From: Misgurnus anguillicaudatus
Taxonomy: Eukaryota; Chordata; Actinopteri; Cypriniformes; Cobitidae
Direction: 5' to 3'
Length of the DNA: 64,000 nucleotides
Assembly (NCBI RefSeq): GCF_027580225.2
Contig: NC_073355.2
Span: forward strand, 20,829,501-20,893,500
Positions 1-11,531 of this stretch are shown here, piece by piece. A program made the position numbers and the translations under genes. Every line of letters starts with the position of its first letter. The stretch's first letter is position 1. Under the pieces are notes generated by a model, which saw only the letters and a list, made by a program, of their open reading frames with translations, was not told the DNA's origin and made no database searches.

Positions 1-366
1 TCAGGGACTTCAGGACATCACACGTCATTTCCAGGAGGTTTAATGACAGCCCACATAGAAAAACTTCATGTACTAAAAAACTAAGATGTTTCTGTAATAA
101 TGTAATTGTGTGTTTAAAGCTCAAGCCATTCTCCAGCCATTAACTGATCATCATTTGTTATAATTCTTGGTGCAATATTAGACACTACTAATATACTAAT
201 TACACTTTTATATTACAATTTCTTTTTAAAAATACTATGTAATACTTTATTTAAATGCACTTTATTTATTAAAAGACAGTTATCTCGGCACACACACAAC
301 ATTTAATTGGACAGGGTTTACATATTACTGTAATAATGAAGTAAAAAACAACACACACAAGTGTAC
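1..366 (-). other. 5' flank of an off-window receptor unit
   Basis: No coding exon is visible. This stretch matches the flank upstream of the unit A signal exon (about 32985-33310) and the one near 43860-44095, sharing phrases such as 'ttaactgatcatcatttgtt' and 'catttaattggacagggttt'. In those copies the signal-peptide exon lies a little lower in coordinate, so a further minus-strand receptor signal exon probably lies just off the left edge. This is inferred from paralogy within the window. Confidence 0.6.
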
Positions 367-609
367 TGATAGGATCCCATCACCATCCATCATCAGTCAC
401 ACTCCCACTCGTTCCCTCTCCCCTGAATTCTAATCACCTACACCTGTGTCCCATCATCATATCCCTTTAAATATCTCTCCGCTACCTTCACTTCTTGTCT
501 GGTCTCATCACTAATGGACACCTAGACTCACCCGTACTACCCACCTTGGACTTACCTGTTTATCCTTGTTTACCCTCTGGGAAACTTCCAATCTCCTCCT
601 GCAAAAGGT
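367..609 (+). repeat. 5' LTR remnant of chromovirus
   Basis: About 240 bp align with the start of the 3' LTR at 9416, both containing GGATCCCATCACC and the run around 'atggacacctagactcaccc'. Similarity stops near 'ctctgggaaactt', so the LTR's 3' half (poly-A signal and U5), the primer site and gag are deleted. The sequence passes directly into protease. Confidence 0.8.
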
Positions 610-733
610 CATGGTCCTTTTGTCATGGTCTAAGCTCTCATATCCGGCAGCTCATAGTTGTGTATGAAGATAACATTGGTCTAGAAAATCTCATCCAGAA
701 AACCATCCACCATCCATCCAACTACTACAAAAG

Positions 734-1006
734 TTGAACCTCAGAAGACACCGATACCAGCAGGACATTACAATTCAAACCATCCAGGGCAAACCGCTGG
801 GTCGAGGTCGTATCAGCCACTTCACCTCCACATTAACCCTTCGAGTTAGATGCCTGCATTTTGAGGAGATCTCCTTTATGGTGCTGGAGGATTGCACCGC
901 CAAACTCTCCTGGGACACCCGTGGATGTCCAAACATCAACCCAATATTAACTGGCAAACCGGTGAGATCATTAGCTGAGGAAATAACTGTTTTCAATCCT
1001 GTTTAA
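734..1006 (+). pseudogene. Chromovirus protease relic
   Basis: The 90-residue frame carries IQGKPLGRGRI, LTLRV and a later LTGKP, which resemble the C-terminal half of Ty3/gypsy aspartic protease and the linker to RT. The catalytic DSG segment is absent, so it cannot be active. It is the first recognisable part of pol after the truncated 5' LTR. Confidence 0.7.
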
Positions 1007-1080
1007 CGCCCATTCGGAAGTCCCCCTCTTTTTGTTGTCCTTCATCTTCCAAATCAAGTCCTGAACTTCCTCTCTGTTCC

Positions 1081-1890
1081 ATGACCATCGAGAACCCTCC
1101 AGTCCAACACCATGTGGAAATACCCAATGAATACTGGGCGTTCCAAGATGTGTTTAGCAAACGGTTGGCTACTAAACTTCCACCTCATCGTCCATGGGAC
1201 TGTGCCATCGACCTGCTACCTAGAGCCACACTACCCAAGGGTCGTATCTACCCTCTGTACATCCCGGAACAAAAGGCCATGGAGGAATATGTGGAGGAGG
1301 CTTTATAACAGCAGTTAATTCGTCCATCTACCTCCCCTGCCGCATCCAGTTTCTTCTTCATGGCAAAGAAGGATGGTGGTCTGAGACCATGCATCGATTA
1401 CAGACATCTCAATTCCCAGATGGTAAAATTTAGCTATCCCCTTCCTCTGGTTCCTGCCACACTTGAACAACTGTGTGGGGCTCGTATCTTCTCCAAGCTG
1501 GACCTGCGAAGTGCCTATAACCTGATCCGTATATGCCGAGGTGTTGAGTGGAAGACGGCGTCATTTCACTATGAGTATCGGGTCATGCCCTTTGGTTCTC
1601 CAACTCGCCAGCCCACCTCCCTCTCTGAACATCATCGTCATGTAATCCTAGTCCTGGAAAAACTAAGAGAAGGTCGAGTTCCATACCACCACTGTACAGT
1701 TCCTTGGATATATCATCGATCAACATGGAGTTCAGATGGACAAGAGGAAGGTGGAGACTATTCACAACTGGCCCCTGCCTACGACGGTAAAGGATCTGCA
1801 GCGGTTCCTAGGGTACGCCAACTTCTACCACAGGTTCATTAATAATTATAGCCTCATCAGTGCTCCCCTCACCTCTTCCTTAAATGGGTT
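1081..1890 (+). pseudogene. Chromovirus reverse transcriptase relic
   Basis: Frames around 1081-1308 and 1360-1610 give typical Ty3 RT blocks: [48 protein letters not shown] and the VMPFG turn. A stop at 1306-1308 and a frameshift near 1610 break the frame. The stretch that should hold the YxDD catalytic motif is deleted. The connection region ([15 protein letters not shown]) follows from 1790. RT activity is lost. Confidence 0.85.
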
Positions 1891-1940
1891 TCCCATGTCA
1901 CTCACAATAACTTCTGAAGCCATATCATGTTTTATTTTAT

Positions 1941-2698
1941 AATTATGCTTTCAGTCTTAGACACCTGGCTCATTGGTCACTGCCGCCCGAGCGAGCTCCA
2001 CATTGGTATACAATGGAACAATCTGTCTTCCCTTTGATTTCATTATTGCAGAGTCTGTCCATTAAATTGGATAGTGAGGCAAAAAACATCCTATTATTTC
2101 ACATTTGCATACAGTTTGGGTAAAGATCTCCCGTCTGCGTAGTTCTGATCCATGAATATATTATCAGGGTTTTAGAGACTCAGGTTTCACTATGTCCTCA
2201 GCTGTTTATATTAGGTGCGTGAACAGACATTGACATAAGAGACAAACACATAAGAGACTGGGTACAAACCAGTTTAATGATTGACAGACAAATTATTCTT
2301 AGGAGCTGGAAGTCAGAGGAGGCCCCTTCCTTTCAAGAATGGGTAGTAGAACTGGGTAGAGTGGTTGCTTTGGAAAATATGTCTTACAGACAGATGGATA
2401 AATTATTATTTTTTTAAATAAATGGTCTAGATATTTTTCTTACTTGGAAAGGGGGCAGTAATTTTTTAAATTGGTAGTGGTATTATCATTGTCCCTTTTT
2501 CACTATTATGTGCTGGAAGTATACTTATTGAAGTGAATTGTATAGCCAAGTTGTGACCTCAAGCTCTAGTGGGGATCCCTTGTGTGGGTGGGGGTAGGGT
2601 TGCTGATACTGGGGTGAAAATGTTGATTTTGTACAGATGCGTTATGTTGTATTGTGAAAAGTGCCTGAAAATCAATAAAAAAGTGTTAATCTAAAAAA
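1941..2698 (+). mobile_element. 5'-truncated L1-like LINE fragment
   Basis: The chromovirus pol is interrupted between the RT connection and RNase H. The inserted stretch has degenerate frames resembling the C-terminal end of fish L1 ORF2 (for example an RQIILRSWK-like block near 2285), then an A-rich 3' end ('aatcaataaaaaagtg ... ctaaaaaaag'). The left boundary is approximate. The reading is by resemblance only. Confidence 0.5.
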
Positions 2699-4023
2699 AG
2701 AATTGCTTGCCATTAAACTCGCCCTTGAAGAGTGGAGACATTGGCTGGAGGGTGCTACAGTAATCACCCCTTTGAAGTCATCACCAAAACCTGGAATACC
2801 TTTGTGATGCTAAGAGACTAAACTCCCACCAGGAGGCTGGGCACTGTTCTTCACTCAATTCGATTTCACCATCACCTACAGGACATGCAGTAAGAACCTC
2901 AAAGCAGATACCCTCTCACATCTCCATAATTCAACTGTCGTGGATCTCCAACCTGAGACCATTCTCCCTCCAGTGATGTTCATCAGCCAAATCATCAGGG
3001 ATATCGACGAGCAAATTACCCAGGAAAATCTCCTCAATCCTGCTATGCCTGTGGTACCCGAAGGTCTCACCTATGTACCCACACACCTCCGCAATGAGCT
3101 CTGGGATTTCGCTCACTCTACTCTGGGCTCTGGACATTCAGGTAGCAGACACACCCTCTCGCTCCTCAATCAATGGTACTGGTGGCCATCCATCTCCCAG
3201 GACGTCTTCCAGTACGTTCAAAATTGCTCAGTCTACACCATAACCAACACCCCTAGAAAGCTCCCCATAGGTAAATTAGTGCCATTGCCCATTCTTCAAC
3301 GGCCATGGTCCCACCTAGACGTGGATTTCATGACCAACCTACCCAAGTCCCAAAATTTTAAATGTGACTTAGTAGTGGTCAACAGATTTTCCAAGGGGTG
3401 CAAATTCATACCTATGCCCAAACTCCCTACCCACCGCCAAAGCCCTCTTCAACCATGTATTTCGCAACTTCAGCATCCCAAGGATGTATTCTCGGATAGA
3501 GGACCCCAATCAATCTCTAAAGTCTGGTGAGCCTTCTTCAAACTCCTGGGGGTCACTATCAGCTTATCTTCTGGATATCATCCCCAGACAAACGGTCAGA
3601 CTGAGCGAAAGATCCAAGAGATCGGTCGTTACTTCCGTACCTACTGTCACCAGTACCAAGACAGCTGGAGCTGCTATCTCATCTGGGCAGAATATGCCCA
3701 AAACTCCCTGCCACAATCCACCATTGGGCTCACCCCTTTCCAATGCTATCTCATTTACCAACCTCAGGTGAGCCCACGGCGGTTGCAGCTGTGGACTATT
3801 GGTTCCATCAAAGGGAGGGGGTTTTGGACTTTGGGACTCGGCTTCTCCAGCAGGCTGTGCATGGACTCGGCTTACATGCATCAAGATCAAGCTAATCAAC
3901 ATCGCTCCAAACCAACCCCCCCAAGTACCAACCCAGGATATCCGCCTCCGCCAGCCTTGCCATAAGCTGAGTCCTCGCTACATCGGCCCCTTCACCATGC
4001 AAAGGCAGCTGAATGAACCACCT
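2699..4023 (+). pseudogene. Chromovirus RNase H and integrase relic
   Basis: RNase H resumes with [17 protein letters not shown] at 2703. Integrase follows: the zinc-binding region keeps the two histidines (FAHSTLGSGHSG) and the first cysteine, but the second is lost (CSVYTITN). The core keeps the aspartates in LDVDFMTNLP and SDRGPQS and the glutamate region [10 protein letters not shown], spread over several frames. A C-terminal IGPF-type module ends at about 4020, where the 5-kb element is inserted. Multiple frameshifts make it inactive. Confidence 0.85.
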
Positions 4024-4259
4024 ACAGATGTGGCCTTTAAAAACGTGCGTTTTCTCCTGCGGCATTCATCAATTCGTCTCGCGGAGTCTCGCAGAATTCT
4101 GCAAGTGCTTTCATTCTCATTTTACCCGTGTGCACCAATAGTGTCAGTTAATTTTCCAGTAGTGTCAGTTAATTTTCAAATGTTCTATGTTCAGATGAAG
4201 CAAAAAAAGCTTTTTTAGCAGCAAACACTCAACATTAGTTTGGTGCACACAGGGGTAAA

Positions 4260-4964
4260 ATGTACCCCATGTGTACAATGAAATATACTGCTGTATCTTT
4301 AATGTTGTGGGTCTATTTGTCTGCTGGAGGTCCTAGACATCTTGATCAGATTCATGGGATCATGGATTCTATGAAATACCAACAGATAAAAAATCAAAAC
4401 CTGACTGTCCCAGTTAGAAATCATATAATGGACCATGGTTTGATCTTCCTTCAGGGCAATGATCCAAAACAAACATCAAAACCAACACAAAAATGAGTCA
4501 CCGAGCACAAAATGAAGCCCCAGCCATGACAATCCCAGTCCCCCGACCCGAACCCCAAAGAAAACGAGCGGGACGAACCGAAGAGAAGAAGCACCGACAT
4601 GGAGCCGGAACCTGTAGGATTTGGAGAGATTCTTCATGAAGGAATGGTCTCTGATCTCTTGCCAGGTGTTCTCCAAACTCATCAGGCATTATAGGTGAAG
4701 ACTCAAAGCTGTTCTCTTGGGAAAAGGAGGTTGCAAAAAGAATTGAATAAAATGGTATGATTAATTGTGAGCAGTGTGTATTAGAGAATAATATTTCTCT
4801 CATAATGAGATTTCCCCCATTTTAAAATTATTCTCCAATGAAAGGTTGGATTTTTGTAGATTTTTTAAAGTAAAGATCAAAATTATTAACGATGCAAATT
4901 AATTTTCACAGCCTTCTTTGATCATATTTACAAAGGGTATGAATAATTTTGAGCTTGACTGTAT
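4260..4964 (+). pseudogene. Tc1-like transposase relic
   Basis: The frame at 4260-4496 includes IHGIMDSMKYQQI and LIFLQGNDPKQTSK, matching the Tc1 DD34E block that normally has a catalytic aspartate where glycine now stands. Further on, another frame reads SQSPDPNPKEN, the third catalytic region, and GKGG near the C-terminus. The 3' end 'gaataattttgagcttgact' is a Tc1-type terminal repeat. The N-terminal half is missing. Confidence 0.75.
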
Positions 4965-5042
4965 ATAACTGCAGATGACAGCAGATTTGATTCAGTTCAC
5001 CTACTAAGAAATAGGAGAAGTGATGATTTGTGATTGATTGGG

Positions 5043-5157
5043 GCCGCAAGAATCGACAGCCGGATGACGTCAAAGTATCGCGAGAGCGAGACGACATATA
5101 ATTTCTTGAATCATTCTCGCTGTACTTTGACGTCATCCGGCTGTCGGTTCTTGCGGC
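5043..5157. repeat. 115-bp hairpin with CG-rich arms
   Basis: The arms begin GCCGCAAGAATCGACAGCCG and are complementary to the segment ending at 5157, with about 35-40 paired bases and a short A/T loop. The inner part contains TCGCGAGAGCGA, nearly the same as the hairpin core of the hAT elements at 45.5 and 57.9 kb. The sequence after it ('atgaagtcgaac') also matches those hATs, so this is probably a fragment of that family. Confidence 0.7.
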
Positions 5158-5719
5158 GCCGCATGAAGTCGAACAAGCCTAGTGTTAACAACGTGGTCTG
5201 GAGAGGTGTGTGAAACACGCAACCATAGCTGCTCGGTTAAAATGAAAATACAATGAACACTTAATATGCCCTCCTGGTTTTAGACTATAAGTAGGAAAAA
5301 AACAAGGTCAGAATCAGAGGACTCGCTGGCTGACATCCCACCAAGCCAGAATGATATCGCTGCAGGTCAGACGCAAGCTTTTTCCAATATCCTTTTGTTG
5401 GTATGTGACAATCTCCATCGTGGCTGTCAGTTTGGTTCCCCTTGGCGCAAATTCGGATTTCCTCAGACGATGTGCAGAGTAAAAACATTATTAAAATTGT
5501 AATATACATTTAGTTTAATTGCTAAACTACAAGTAAACGAAATTTCAATGAATTTGAATGACACACACAGGAGTTTTACCACCCGCAAAATGGAAAACAA
5601 TGGGACAAAATAAAGTGATGACTTTCGAGGTTCAAATGGCCAGTATTTTGTTATTCTTGAATCCATAGACATGAGCTTGGTGTCATTTTAAAGTTTTGTC
5701 TTTCTATCTTAACAACTAA

Positions 5720-6295
5720 GACTTTGTCCACACGAAGCCGGTGCATTCCCTATTCGATCATTTTTTTCCTTGTTCTAAAAAAATAATCCGTAAACACGAA
5801 ACCACTGAAACCGACCGAAAGCGGTGTAGTATATATGCCGGACCAGTATGGGGCGCTGTAATTCTGCCACAGATATACACTATACATGGAGAAGAAGACT
5901 TTGAGCATGCGCATAACCAACGTATGGTGTTGTCCATTATCGCTTGTTGCTCACCACAATTGCATTGAAGCAATAGATTTTGCTGTAATTAAGTTAGTAG
6001 GCTTAGTAGCTTCTGTAGCACGAACACAACCACGTAGTCCGCTGTTATTGTTGTTGCTGTTAAGTGTGACGCTTCTGACACATGATGTGATGACGTTTTC
6101 GCTTCACAAAATATACGGATTGGCTGTACACACGAAACCGCAAGGATGTCGATTTCAGATTTATGCACTTTAGGACCCGATTTCAAAAAATAGCGGTTTC
6201 AGTCTCCCAAAACGCCGGATCCGTGTGGATGAAACGCCAATACGATAAAAAATGTATACGTATGCAGTGATACACGTCTCCGTGTGGACAGCCCC
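5720..6295. mobile_element. MITE with TAA target duplication
   Basis: The left end GACTTTGTCCACACGAAGCC and right end CGTGTGGACAGCCCC are inverted and flanked by TAA on both sides (5717-5719, 6296-6298). The 3-bp TAA duplication fits PIF/Harbinger. Internal open frames are short and unrecognised. Confidence 0.65.
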
Positions 6296-6718
6296 TAATT
6301 TTAGCATTAAACCATGTTGAAAATTTTACTTGCATACCTTTTGCACATTTTATTTATGTTCAATAGCTCTTTCTACATTAGCTGTTTCTAAGGGTATTTT
6401 TTCAAAATCCTTTTGCACATTTGATTTGTGTTCAGTAGCTATTTGTAGCTCAAGCAAATCCACAAACTTATAAAAGGATTTATTATTTTTTACAAGGTTG
6501 TCTGTTGACTGCTGTATATAAAACCACTTCAATATAGGAGGAGTCAAGTCAGCAAAAAAAAAAAATTAATAAATTAATTAATTAATAGAGTACCGGCACC
6601 TCTTTTGGGCCACTTAAAGACTGGCTACCGTGGCCTCACTCGCTGTAATCACGGGTTTTGTTTCAGATGCGTTTAATGTGCTTACCCGACTAAAAGCATT
6701 TTATGTGTAATTTAATCA

Positions 6719-7130
6719 ATAGACCCTTTCACGATTCACGTCACAGGCAGTTTCCACTGCGCATGTCAGGGTCAGAAAAGTTATTACAGCAGATAGAGTT
6801 GCGTATTATTCAGTATCGTCAAAAATGCCTACTTACGTTGTGGGCTGTGAAAATCGCAACAGGTCTTCCGTTAAGTTTTTGCGATTCATGCAGAATCTCA
6901 AAAACAAAAAAAATACAACATCTGCAGCTGCAAGCAATTAACGTGCAGACTGGAACAATACAAATATCAAAGAGGCTTGTGTTTGTAGTGCTCACTTCAT
7001 TTGAGGTAAGTCATCATTTTTCAGACCTGTTAGATTAAATTATAAAGCCTGAATAGTATGAACAGTTTGACCCCATGCTGCGCGCGCACCCGATAGTCAT
7101 TCAATGTTTACAAACTTTGAAGGGGTCTAT
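6719..7130 (+). mobile_element. P-like element fragment with THAP relic
   Basis: The ends ATAGACCCTTTCA and TGAAGGGGTCTAT are inverted. From 6823 a frame reads MPTYVVGCENRNRSSVKFLR, and after a frameshift a second part ends ACVCSAHF. This is the layout of a C2CH THAP DNA-binding domain (C, W, VCSAHF), found in P-element transposases and derived host genes. The first zinc cysteine is missing and the frame is broken, so it is a relic. The remainder of a transposase is absent. Confidence 0.55.
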
Positions 7131-8156
7131 AGATTAAACTCGTTGCGTTTATATTTTGGGCGCATCTGTTTGCCCTTACATGATTTACTAATAATTGTAT
7201 ATTTTAATTGAACTGTCTTAATGGATTAAGCATACATATTTTTTCACGTAAGTCCTCGAATATCTCAGGGGGCTAGATGTCTTGCCAAAAGTTTGACAAT
7301 TTGTTAAATGTTCAAAAATTCATATGATTAACAGTTGACTTCTGAAATTAAATAAAAATAACAAGATTAGTGGTTATCTTATAAGAGGTTATCTTTGCCT
7401 GACAGCTACAATATGTTATTGAAAAATAAATTACATCATTATGGAGAAATGAGTGCTTGCAGAATATGTAACTGTACTTTTTTTTGACGAATGCTTATCA
7501 GCACATTACTTTTTTGTTTCTTCAACTTTAAAGATTAATATTCTCCTTTAGAGATGGGCAATTTTCAGCAATAGCACATTATATTCAAAAATTTGAGCAC
7601 ATTTAAATGACTTTTTTATTTTTTTGTAAGGTTTTGTAAAATGTACATATTTTATTTGATGTATAAGCCTTAATAATATAAGTATTACATTTACAGATTA
7701 TTTTAATCAATATATTTAAGAAGATCAGAGTTATATATTTAAGTTTTTAAAACTGTAATAATTGCATATTTCAAATTAATATTATTTCTATTTAACATCA
7801 ACTCAAAAAAGTGTAATTTTTACACCTAACTTGAAGTATGATTTACTTATATTTTTACATTGATATTATTTGAGTAAATGTAGGCAAAAATTAATTAATA
7901 ATAAGTAGAACAAACGTTAATTTTAAAACATTCCATAGCCAGCGGTTTTTAATCAGCAAAAAAGAAACTGCGCCTTTTGCCGATGACAAACACCTCAGAC
8001 ACTTCCCGAATTTATGAATATTTACACTCACAATATGATTTTATTTCCTTACTACAAAAGTATTACATATTATACAAATTCTCAGTGAAATTTATTCAAC
8101 ACCATTGCATACTTTTTATTGTGTTTCATACCATGTAAAGGGAAACATGATAATAT
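7131..8156. other. AT-rich filler inside 5-kb element
   Basis: Low-complexity AT-rich sequence. I see no coding frame, inverted repeat or RNA gene. Confidence 0.5.
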
Positions 8157-8425
8157 CCCTGCTGAAAAAAACAATAAAACCATTACAGAAAATTCTAATG
8201 GTTTCAATTAAAATACCAAAAGGAACCATTAGCTTTTACCATTAAAACCACTACACTGTGGTGTGTTTTGGGTCATATTCCAGTAGAACCAATACATAGA
8301 ACCAATACATACCATTAGAGACCAACAAAAACCAATACACTGTAGTGTGTTTTGGGCCATATTCCATTAGAACCAATAAAATTCCCAATAAAACCATAAT
8401 AGTTTTATTGTTTTTTTCAGCAGGG
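8157..8425. mobile_element. Palindromic MITE with internal duplication
   Basis: The ends CCCTGCTGAAAAAAACAATA and the complementary run ending at 8425 are inverted. AT lies on both sides. Inside, a unit containing 'acactgtggtgtgttttggg' occurs twice (near 8252 and 8337). Confidence 0.75.
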
Positions 8426-9023
8426 ATAAAAAGTTGCCTACTGTACAGTAATGCAGAAAAGCGCATCACAACCATGTTAAAGCTATTAAAACGTTCAGAT
8501 GCAAAAATGAACTAAATGTAAAATTAGATAAGCTAGTTAATGATATTGCGTAAATGCTCTCGGTCTCTTCAAAAGTCTTTGCAAATTATTTTGTTATAAG
8601 ACTCAGTTATCATACATCATGTCTCTTCTACTGTAAGTACACAGAAAAAAATAAGACAAATGATGCGCGTTTGAGTCAGATTTTTATGAAGAATATGTGA
8701 CTGTTTATGTAACTGTCAAAAGAAAACTTTGCCAACTAAATGTTTGCCAAAAAGCGTGCATTTGTATGACATCAAAGTCTATCGCCTAAACACCGATAAT
8801 CTGTGTCATGTTACTTCAATATCATGCAGTATATGCTCAGCATGAAGTCGAGCACACAAATTGTCGTCAGTATGGCCTAAATGAAACACGACTGCCCTCT
8901 AAAGGGTTTTGTATTTCCTGTGTCCCCCACCGAACACCCATTCTGCAGAATGCCGCAGAATTTCGGAAGTGCTTGCGGCGTTCTGCTCTCTGAGAGGCGC
9001 ATTTTTAAAGGCCACATCTGTAC

Positions 9024-9355
9024 AGACTCAATTTACCACCCGAATACAGGATCTCACCTTCCTTTCACGTCTCCCTGTTAAAACCCTTTACTGACTCTAT
9101 TTATCCTTCGTCCACAGATCCTGACACCACAGCTGTGCCTCCTCCTCCTGTTCCCATAGAATAGGAGCCCATCTATCGAGTCCGCAACATCATGGACTTC
9201 TGGCGGCAAGGTCCTCAAGTGGGATAATTAGTTTACTGGGAGGACTATGGCCCAGAGGAATGCTCGTGGATCTGAGAACATCTTGGATCCCACTTTCCTC
9301 ACTCAGTTCCACTCCGATCACCCCAATGGTCCGGCTCCCAATCCCCAAGTTAGAC
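9024..9355 (+). pseudogene. Integrase C-terminus and chromodomain relic
   Basis: After the 5-kb element, the integrase tail resumes with frames giving LPPEYRI and [10 protein letters not shown] proline-rich linker follows, then a chromodomain: PIYRVRNIMDF, LVYWEDYGPEECSW, ENILDPTFLTQFH. This places the element among the chromoviruses. In-frame stops occur before PIYRV and inside the chromodomain. Confidence 0.85.
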
Positions 9356-9415
9356 CTCACCACTGTATTCCCCCCTCTCAACAGCTGTCAAGAGCTGCCT
9401 CGAGAGGAGGGGTAC

Positions 9416-9805
9416 TGTCAGGATCCCATCACCATTCACATCATCAGTCAGTCCTCCCACTCGTTTCCTCTCCCCTGAATACTAATCACCTACACCTATG
9501 TGTCCCATCACCATATCCTTTTAAATATCTCTCTGCTCCCTTCACTCCTTGTCTGGTCTCATCACTAATGGACACCTAGACTCACCCGTACTACTCACCT
9601 TGGACTTACCTGTTTATTCTTGTTTACTCTCTGGGAAACCTCTGATCTCCTTCTGCAACAGAGACATTGTTATTCTACAGCTAAGTGCATTCCAGAACTT
9701 TACATATCCAGTTTTTCTCAGCTTTTGTTCCTCTGCTTCAGTGTGCGTTTCAATAAAGAACTATATTACTTCCCTTCATTCTACTTCCTGGCTCCGAGTG
9801 TGACA
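9416..9805 (+). repeat. 3' LTR of chromovirus
   Basis: It starts TGTCAGGATCCC and ends GTGTGACA, 390 bp. A polypurine tract (GAGAGGAGGGG) lies immediately upstream. Near the end 'ttcaataaagaac' supplies a poly-A signal. The first 240 bp match the truncated 5' LTR. Confidence 0.85.
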
Positions 9806-9924
9806 TGTATCAGTATTGCATACAGTTACTGTATCTTTACACACACACAATATAATTGCACAGGCTATAAGCTAGGCTAGAAAGTTTAAATACCTTAAGT
9901 TTTAATTAAAAAGTTAAACATATT

Positions 9925-10166
9925 GGGCGGTTTCCCGGTCATGAATTAGACTAGTCCTAGATTAAAATAAATGTAAGAGCTGTCCAAACTAAAAAAAAAA
10001 ACTTGCACTGACATATCCTAAAATTATTCAGTGCCCTTTGTTTTGCCTTAAAATGCACACAAGTAATGTTTTTATTAAGGCATGTTTGTTAAAGCTAGTT
10101 ATATTTCTTAATTAAACTAAGACCTAGTCCTGGCTTAAGATAATCCCTGTCTGGGAAACCATCCCA
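9925..10166. mobile_element. MITE, GGGCGGTTTCCC type
   Basis: It begins GGGCGGTTTCCCGGTCA and ends CTGTCTGGGAAACCATCCCA, which are inverted, with subterminal 'ctagtcct' and 'cctagtcctgg' also mirrored. A related element lies at 24596-24836. It inserted in the flank of the gutted unit. Confidence 0.7.
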
Positions 10167-11155
10167 TTTCCGCCTCCCACACCCCAAGTCAGAGAGGATG
10201 CCGACAGAGATGCAGCCTCCTGCTACAGTTTCCAACAAAGACGTCAACCAAACTGAGCACTTTTAAAAACAGAAACTTGTAAATTGTTAATAATTTATTG
10301 CAGGACTCGAATTTACAATTTGCTCGGCCATCGCTGTATGTCAAAACTGCACTGAGAATGAATCTGTTTAAAATCATTAAATCAGTTAGTTGTTATTTCA
10401 TATTGAGATAAGTGTTGCACTACCCTACTACAGTACTTGACATTAAGTTCCTTGACTAAAATATATAAGCATCAATTTAGAAACCCTGCATTGGGTTAAG
10501 AGTGTCACATGGTGTAAAATGTATTTAAATACAGATTAAATACTGTTATTTTTATATTTTTATGAAAATATTGAGGCTTTTATCCAAAGCAATTTACAGT
10601 GCATTACAAAGTATACAGTATATTAAAGTTTGTTAAAAAAAAAACTAATAAACTATAAATAATAACCATGAACTAATCTCTTAAAAATCCATGCTTCCCT
10701 CATCTTTTATGTTTTAGAATATTAATATATCTTATATTAATGTATTAGGCCTACCTGCAATATTTGTAAAATGTCTCCCTAAATATATGTGGCAAATCAG
10801 CTGTTCCAAAAGATAGTTTACAAGAGAAACTAGACCAGACTATTTGCAAGGTGAGAGAATAGTTGTCTAATTTTAATGAATATAAAAGCGTACTCACAAT
10901 TCATAATTAGTTGTCTATTCCTATAGCCTGTGAGTCAGTAGGCCTATTTTCTGAAACATCTGCACCTCTTTGTGGCTTTGATTTCATAATGATCCAGAAG
11001 TCAAGCATCAGAAATTAAGTGACAATGTGAAAATACTACTAGCCCATTTTGTGGTGATCTACTTGTAAGACTATTTACATGCTGTTTATAACAAAGGGCA
11101 TTTATCTATTGCTGGGACGCTTTTAAAAAATTGGGAGCAAAATTAAAAGTATACC
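10167..11155. other. No recognised content
   Basis: AT-rich sequence. I see no gene, no paralogy with the receptor units and no clear element ends. Confidence 0.4.
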
Positions 11156-11159
11156 CACT

Positions 11160-11450
11160 TCTCCAGGCACCACTACATAACTGTGTACTGTTTACCTTCA
11201 CTGTAAATGTCCTGCTTAAGAAGGGCCCAAAAGTTCTCAATAGGGTTTAAGTCAGGTGAAGAAGGGGGCCATGTCATTTGTTTTTCATCTTTACGGCCTT
11301 TACTTGCCAGGCACTCAGTGGAGTACTTGTGATGCATGTGATGGAGCGTTGTCTTACAAAATAATCAGTCTTCTTGAAAGATGCAGACTTTTTGCTGTAC
11401 CACTGCTTGAAGAAAGTGTCTTCTACAATACAGGCAGGCAGGCAGAGACA
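11160..11450 (-). pseudogene. Tc1-like transposase fragment, minus copy
   Basis: Read on the minus strand this repeats the same transposase segment as 11532-11760: the complement of 'ggagcgttgtctta' (QDNAPS region), then the proline-rich DLNP region and 'cccttcttaagcaggacat'. It is the mirror-image partner of the plus copy, about 80 bp apart. Confidence 0.7.
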
Positions 11451-11531
11451 GGTATTATTAAACATGAGCTAGTTGAACCTTTTTGGGTTAAAATGGGAAT
11501 AAAAGACAACTTTCAGACTTACTGACAATTT

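Larger units (their letters stand above)
4025..9020. mobile_element. 5-kb TA-flanked DNA element, composite
   Basis: The ends are inverted: CAGATGTGGCCTTTAAAAA at 4025 and its complement ending at 9020, with further subterminal similarity (GCGGCATTC, CGCAGAATTC-like blocks). TA lies on both sides (4023-4024, 9021-9022). Removing the element rejoins the integrase C-terminal module to its continuation at 9024, which supports the boundaries. No intact transposase was found. Nested inside are a Tc1 relic, a long hairpin and three MITE-like elements. The superfamily is not determined; TA duplication suggests a Tc1/mariner-like or ISL2EU-like group. Confidence 0.75.
367..9805 (+). mobile_element. 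Chromovirus (Ty3/gypsy) insertion, broken
   Basis: The element is bounded by related LTR ends (TG...CA) and flanked by a near-perfect 5-bp target duplication (tgtac at 362-366, tgtat at 9806-9810). The paralogous flanks at 33.3 and 44.1 kb show the empty site ('gtgtattagtattgcatac'). Inside, in order, are relics of protease, reverse transcriptase, RNase H, integrase and a chromodomain. Gag and the start of protease are missing. Stops, frameshifts, an L1 fragment and a 5-kb DNA element interrupt it, so it cannot be autonomous. It sits in the flank of a receptor unit. Confidence 0.9.

Noticed and set aside
11256..11525. Plus-strand frame as a gene
   Set aside because: It is a shadow of a minus-strand Tc1 transposase fragment.
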